The position numbers and the translations under genes were made by a program. From Rhizobiaceae bacterium (lineage in GTDB: Bacteria; Pseudomonadota; Alphaproteobacteria; Rhizobiales; Rhizobiaceae), in the NCBI GenBank assembly GCA_023953905.1, contig JAMLJA010000013.1:1-64000 (forward strand): a stretch of DNA of 64,000 bases, in the 5' to 3' direction. Of this stretch, positions 61,766-64,000 are shown one piece after another (the first letter of the stretch is position 1; every line of letters begins with the position of its first letter). The notes below the pieces were generated by a model. The model worked only from the letters and a program-made list of their open reading frames with translations. It searched no databases and was not told the origin of the DNA.

Positions 61766-63163
61766 ATGGATTCGGGAATGCTCAAGAACGTCACATTCGA
61801 TGAGCTGCAGATCGGTGAAAGCGCTTCACTGGCTCATGTCGTCGGACGCGATGACATTGCCTTATTCGCTGCGGTCTCGGGCGACGTGAATCCCGCGCAT
61901 ATGGATCCGAAATATGCCGCAACCGACATCTTCGGCCACATCATCGTGCATGGCATGTGGACCGGCGCGCTGGTTTCGGCCGTGCTCGGTACAAAATTAC
62001 CCGGCCCAGGAACAATTTATCTCGGACAAGATCTTAAATTCCTGAAGCCTGTATCTCCCGGCGACACCATCACCGCCACCGTGACCGTGAAGGAGAAGCG
62101 GCCGGAAAAGCATATCGTGTTGCTTGACACGATTTGCACCAATCAGCACGGGGTTCAAGTGCTGTCGGGGACGGCGACGGTGATCGCGCCGGCCACTACG
62201 ATCGAATGGCCTCGAGCAAGAGTTCCAGACGTTTCTATTCGTCGTCATGATCGTTACGATGCTTTCGTGATGGATGCTCGCAGCCGCCCCGCAATCAGTG
62301 CGGCCATCGTGCATCCGTGTTCTCCGGAGGCGATCCTTGCGGCTGTTGAGGTTCGTGATGAGGGGCTGTTTGAACCGGTTCTAGTCGGACCTGAGGCAAA
62401 AATTCGCGCCGCTGCCGAAGTTGCACAGGTCTCGCTCGACGGCATGGCGTTTGAGTCTGTGGCGCACAGTCATGCCGCTGCGGCATATGCTGTCGAACTC
62501 GCGGTTGCTGGCAAAGTTGCCGTACTTGTAAAAGGCAGCCTTCACACTGACGAGTTGATGGAGGCGGTGGTGGGATCCGGACTCCGGACCGGGCGGCGCA
62601 TGAGTCACATCTTTGCCATGGATGTGCCGGCCTATAACAAGCCCCTTTTTGTCACGGACGCCGCAATCAATATTCGGCCGACGCTGGAGCAGAAATGCGA
62701 CATTTGCCAGAACGCGGTCGACCTGCTGCTCAAGCTCGGTATGAAAGAACCGCTTGTGGCCGTGCTCGCAGCGGTGGAGACCGTGACCTCCAGGATGCCG
62801 TCGACGCTTGACGCGGCGGCGCTGACCGTGATGGCGGCCCGCGGTCAGATTACCGGGGCTAAAGTGGATGGCCCGCTGGCCTTTGATAACGCCATCAGTC
62901 TCGATGCGGCAAAAACCAAGGGTATCCTTTCACCGGTCGCCGGTCAGGCCGACATCCTGCTGGTGCCAGATATCGAAGCGGGCAATATGCTCGCCAAGCA
63001 ATTGACCTATTTTGCAGGCGCGACCGCCGCCGGTCTCGTTCTTGGTGCACGCGTTCCTATAGTGTTGACCAGTCGGTCTGATTCCATGACGACGCGGATT
63101 GCATCCGCTGCACTTGCCAAACTGGTCGCTGAACCACGCGCCATGAAAGGCCTGCCGTCGTGA
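61766..63163 (+). CDS. MaoC (enoyl-CoA hydratase)-phosphate acetyltransferase fusion
   Basis: 465 aa. Residues 1-145 are a MaoC/PhaJ-type hydratase domain with the hydratase-2 motif VSGDVNPAHMDP. Residues 165-465 are a phosphotransacetylase/phosphotransbutyrylase domain (AIVHPCSPEAILAAVEVRDEG, HSHAAAAYAVELA, VLVPDIEAGNMLAKQLTYFAGATAAGLVLGARVPIVLTSR). Interconverts acyl phosphate and acyl-CoA, and probably hydrates crotonyl-CoA. The ATG at 61766 is eight bases after the phaC stop. Coupled by GTGA to ackA. This two-domain architecture is known in other proteobacteria. Confidence 0.88.
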   Translation: MDSGMLKNVTFDELQIGESASLAHVVGRDDIALFAAVSGDVNPAHMDPKYAATDIFGHIIVHGMWTGALVSAVLGTKLPGPGTIYLGQDLKFLKPVSPGDTITATVTVKEKRPEKHIVLLDTICTNQHGVQVLSGTATVIAPATTIEWPRARVPDVSIRRHDRYDAFVMDARSRPAISAAIVHPCSPEAILAAVEVRDEGLFEPVLVGPEAKIRAAAEVAQVSLDGMAFESVAHSHAAAAYAVELAVAGKVAVLVKGSLHTDELMEAVVGSGLRTGRRMSHIFAMDVPAYNKPLFVTDAAINIRPTLEQKCDICQNAVDLLLKLGMKEPLVAVLAAVETVTSRMPSTLDAAALTVMAARGQITGAKVDGPLAFDNAISLDAAKTKGILSPVAGQADILLVPDIEAGNMLAKQLTYFAGATAAGLVLGARVPIVLTSRSDSMTTRIASAALAKLVAEPRAMKGLPS

Positions 63164-64000
63164 GCGCCGATCTGCTGATCACCTTTAATGCGGGTTCCTC
63201 TTCGGTTAAAATCGGTTTGTTTGAGGTCGATGGCGCCGTGTCCCGCCGACTGGCAAGCGGGGTGATCGATTTCAGAAAAACTCCGCTGAGCTTTCGGGTT
63301 ACAGAAGGGCCGGCGATCTTCAAGGTCGATCTCAAAGCCAGGACGACGGATGATCTGAGCGAGGTGTTGGCCGAGACGTTTAGCTGGCTCGCTAAACATT
63401 TCGACCTCAGGCACATCGCGGCGGTTGGGCATCGCGTGGTGCATGGCGGCGATACCTTTGCCGGACCCGTTCGAATCGATGAAACTTCCATTAAGGCAAT
63501 CGATGCCTTGAGTGCGCTCGCACCGTTGCATCAGCCGCAATGCGTGCGCCTGATCAGAGCGATTCAGAAATTGCGATCCGATGTGGTGCAGGTTGCCTCC
63601 TTCGATACATCATTCCACCGCACCAACGCGGACGTCGTTCGGCGCTTTGCCATTCCTCGCGCGCTGCATGAGTCCGGTATCAAGCGCTATGGATTTCATG
63701 GATTGTCCTACAAATATATCGCGGGTGAACTTGCGCGCCGCGCTCCCGGAGTAGCGTGGGGCAAGGTGATCATCGCCCATCTCGGCAGCGGCGCGAGTCT
63801 GTGTGCGATTGAGGATGGTGTCAGCCGGGATAGCAGCATGGGATTTTCCACGCTCGATGGCATTCCCATGGCGACTCGTTGCGGCGCGCTCGATCCGGGC
63901 GTGTTGCTGCATCTGCTCGGTCCGTTAGGCCGCACAATCACCGAGGTCGAGGACACACTTTACCATCAGAGCGGGCTTCTCGGCGTATCGGGAATCAGTG
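63160..64000 (+). CDS. ackA: Acetate/butyrate kinase, 3'-partial
   Basis: GTG start overlaps the previous stop. The sequence LLITFNAGSSSVKIGLFEVDG, VGHRVVHGG, APLHQP, VASFDTSFH, IKRYGFHGLSYKYI, VIIAHLGSGASLCAIEDGVSRDSSMGFSTLDGIPMATRCGALDPG carries all the ASKHA-kinase signatures of AckA. Makes ATP and acetate from acetyl phosphate. The frame stays open to the window edge; about 120 C-terminal residues lie outside. Confidence 0.9.
   Translation, partial: MSADLLITFNAGSSSVKIGLFEVDGAVSRRLASGVIDFRKTPLSFRVTEGPAIFKVDLKARTTDDLSEVLAETFSWLAKHFDLRHIAAVGHRVVHGGDTFAGPVRIDETSIKAIDALSALAPLHQPQCVRLIRAIQKLRSDVVQVASFDTSFHRTNADVVRRFAIPRALHESGIKRYGFHGLSYKYIAGELARRAPGVAWGKVIIAHLGSGASLCAIEDGVSRDSSMGFSTLDGIPMATRCGALDPGVLLHLLGPLGRTITEVEDTLYHQSGLLGVSGIS

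Overview
This window reads as high-GC alphaproteobacterial DNA, most likely Rhizobiales (Hyphomicrobiales). The clues are a RlxS-type relaxase, a P-type trb locus, and a QseC/QseM/FseA/RdfS-like control block resembling the one known from Mesorhizobium symbiosis-island ICEs. All names rest on motifs and remembered family resemblance; no database search was run.

Layout. (1) 1-3012: a 5'-truncated MmeI-like adenine DNA methyltransferase. (2) 3049-3093: the 3' part of a tRNA-Arg(CCG), probably an attachment-site remnant, followed by a tyrosine integrase (3279-4637) with a perfect palindrome in front of it. (3) 4655-6704: an AbiE-like toxin-antitoxin operon with an operator-like palindrome and a decayed third gene. 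(4) 7014-14007: a broken DUF932 gene, an inserted HlyD/RbbA-like/YhhJ-like ABC exporter with its MarR regulator, and an IS110-type remnant. (5) 14215-27675: an ICE accessory block: ArdC-like protein, large ParB, four small hypothetical genes, a 1441-aa methyltransferase/strawberry-notch helicase, Toprim protein, DUF2493 protein, small membrane protein and SSB. Several of these genes have structured leaders. (6) 28129-30581: control block with an XRE regulator, a DUF2285 antiactivator-like protein, a DUF6499/DUF2285 pair joined by an apparent +1 frameshift, and an RdfS-like excisionase. (7) 30600-34914: RepA followed by three iteron-like repeats, ParA, a DNA methyltransferase, RHH protein, DUF2840, TraF and DUF736. 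(8) 34918-50322: conjugation genes: lytic transglycosylase, oriT-like nested palindrome, relaxase, TraG, RHH protein, then trbB-C-D-E-J-K-L-F-G-I and DUF2274, with an SRPBCC gene inserted in opposite orientation. (9) 50393-53017: LysR regulator, GGDEF remnant, MgtC/SapB-type membrane protein. (10) 53357-64000: a metabolic cluster: phosphoketolase, PRPP synthetase, MBL/beta-CASP ribonuclease-like protein, AMP-phosphorylase-type enzyme, PHA synthase, MaoC-Pta fusion and acetate kinase (cut by the window edge).

How it works together. Integrase and RdfS would move the element, the FseA-like frameshift product would switch on excision, RlxS/TraG/Trb would transfer it, and RepA/ParA would help maintain the excised circle. 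ArdC, SSB, ParB and the methyltransferases suit protection and establishment of incoming DNA. The last 10 kb could turn RNA or nucleotide ribose into acetyl phosphate, ATP and polyhydroxyalkanoate. No intact tRNA-Arg or second attachment site is visible, so whether that metabolic cluster lies inside the element cannot be decided here.
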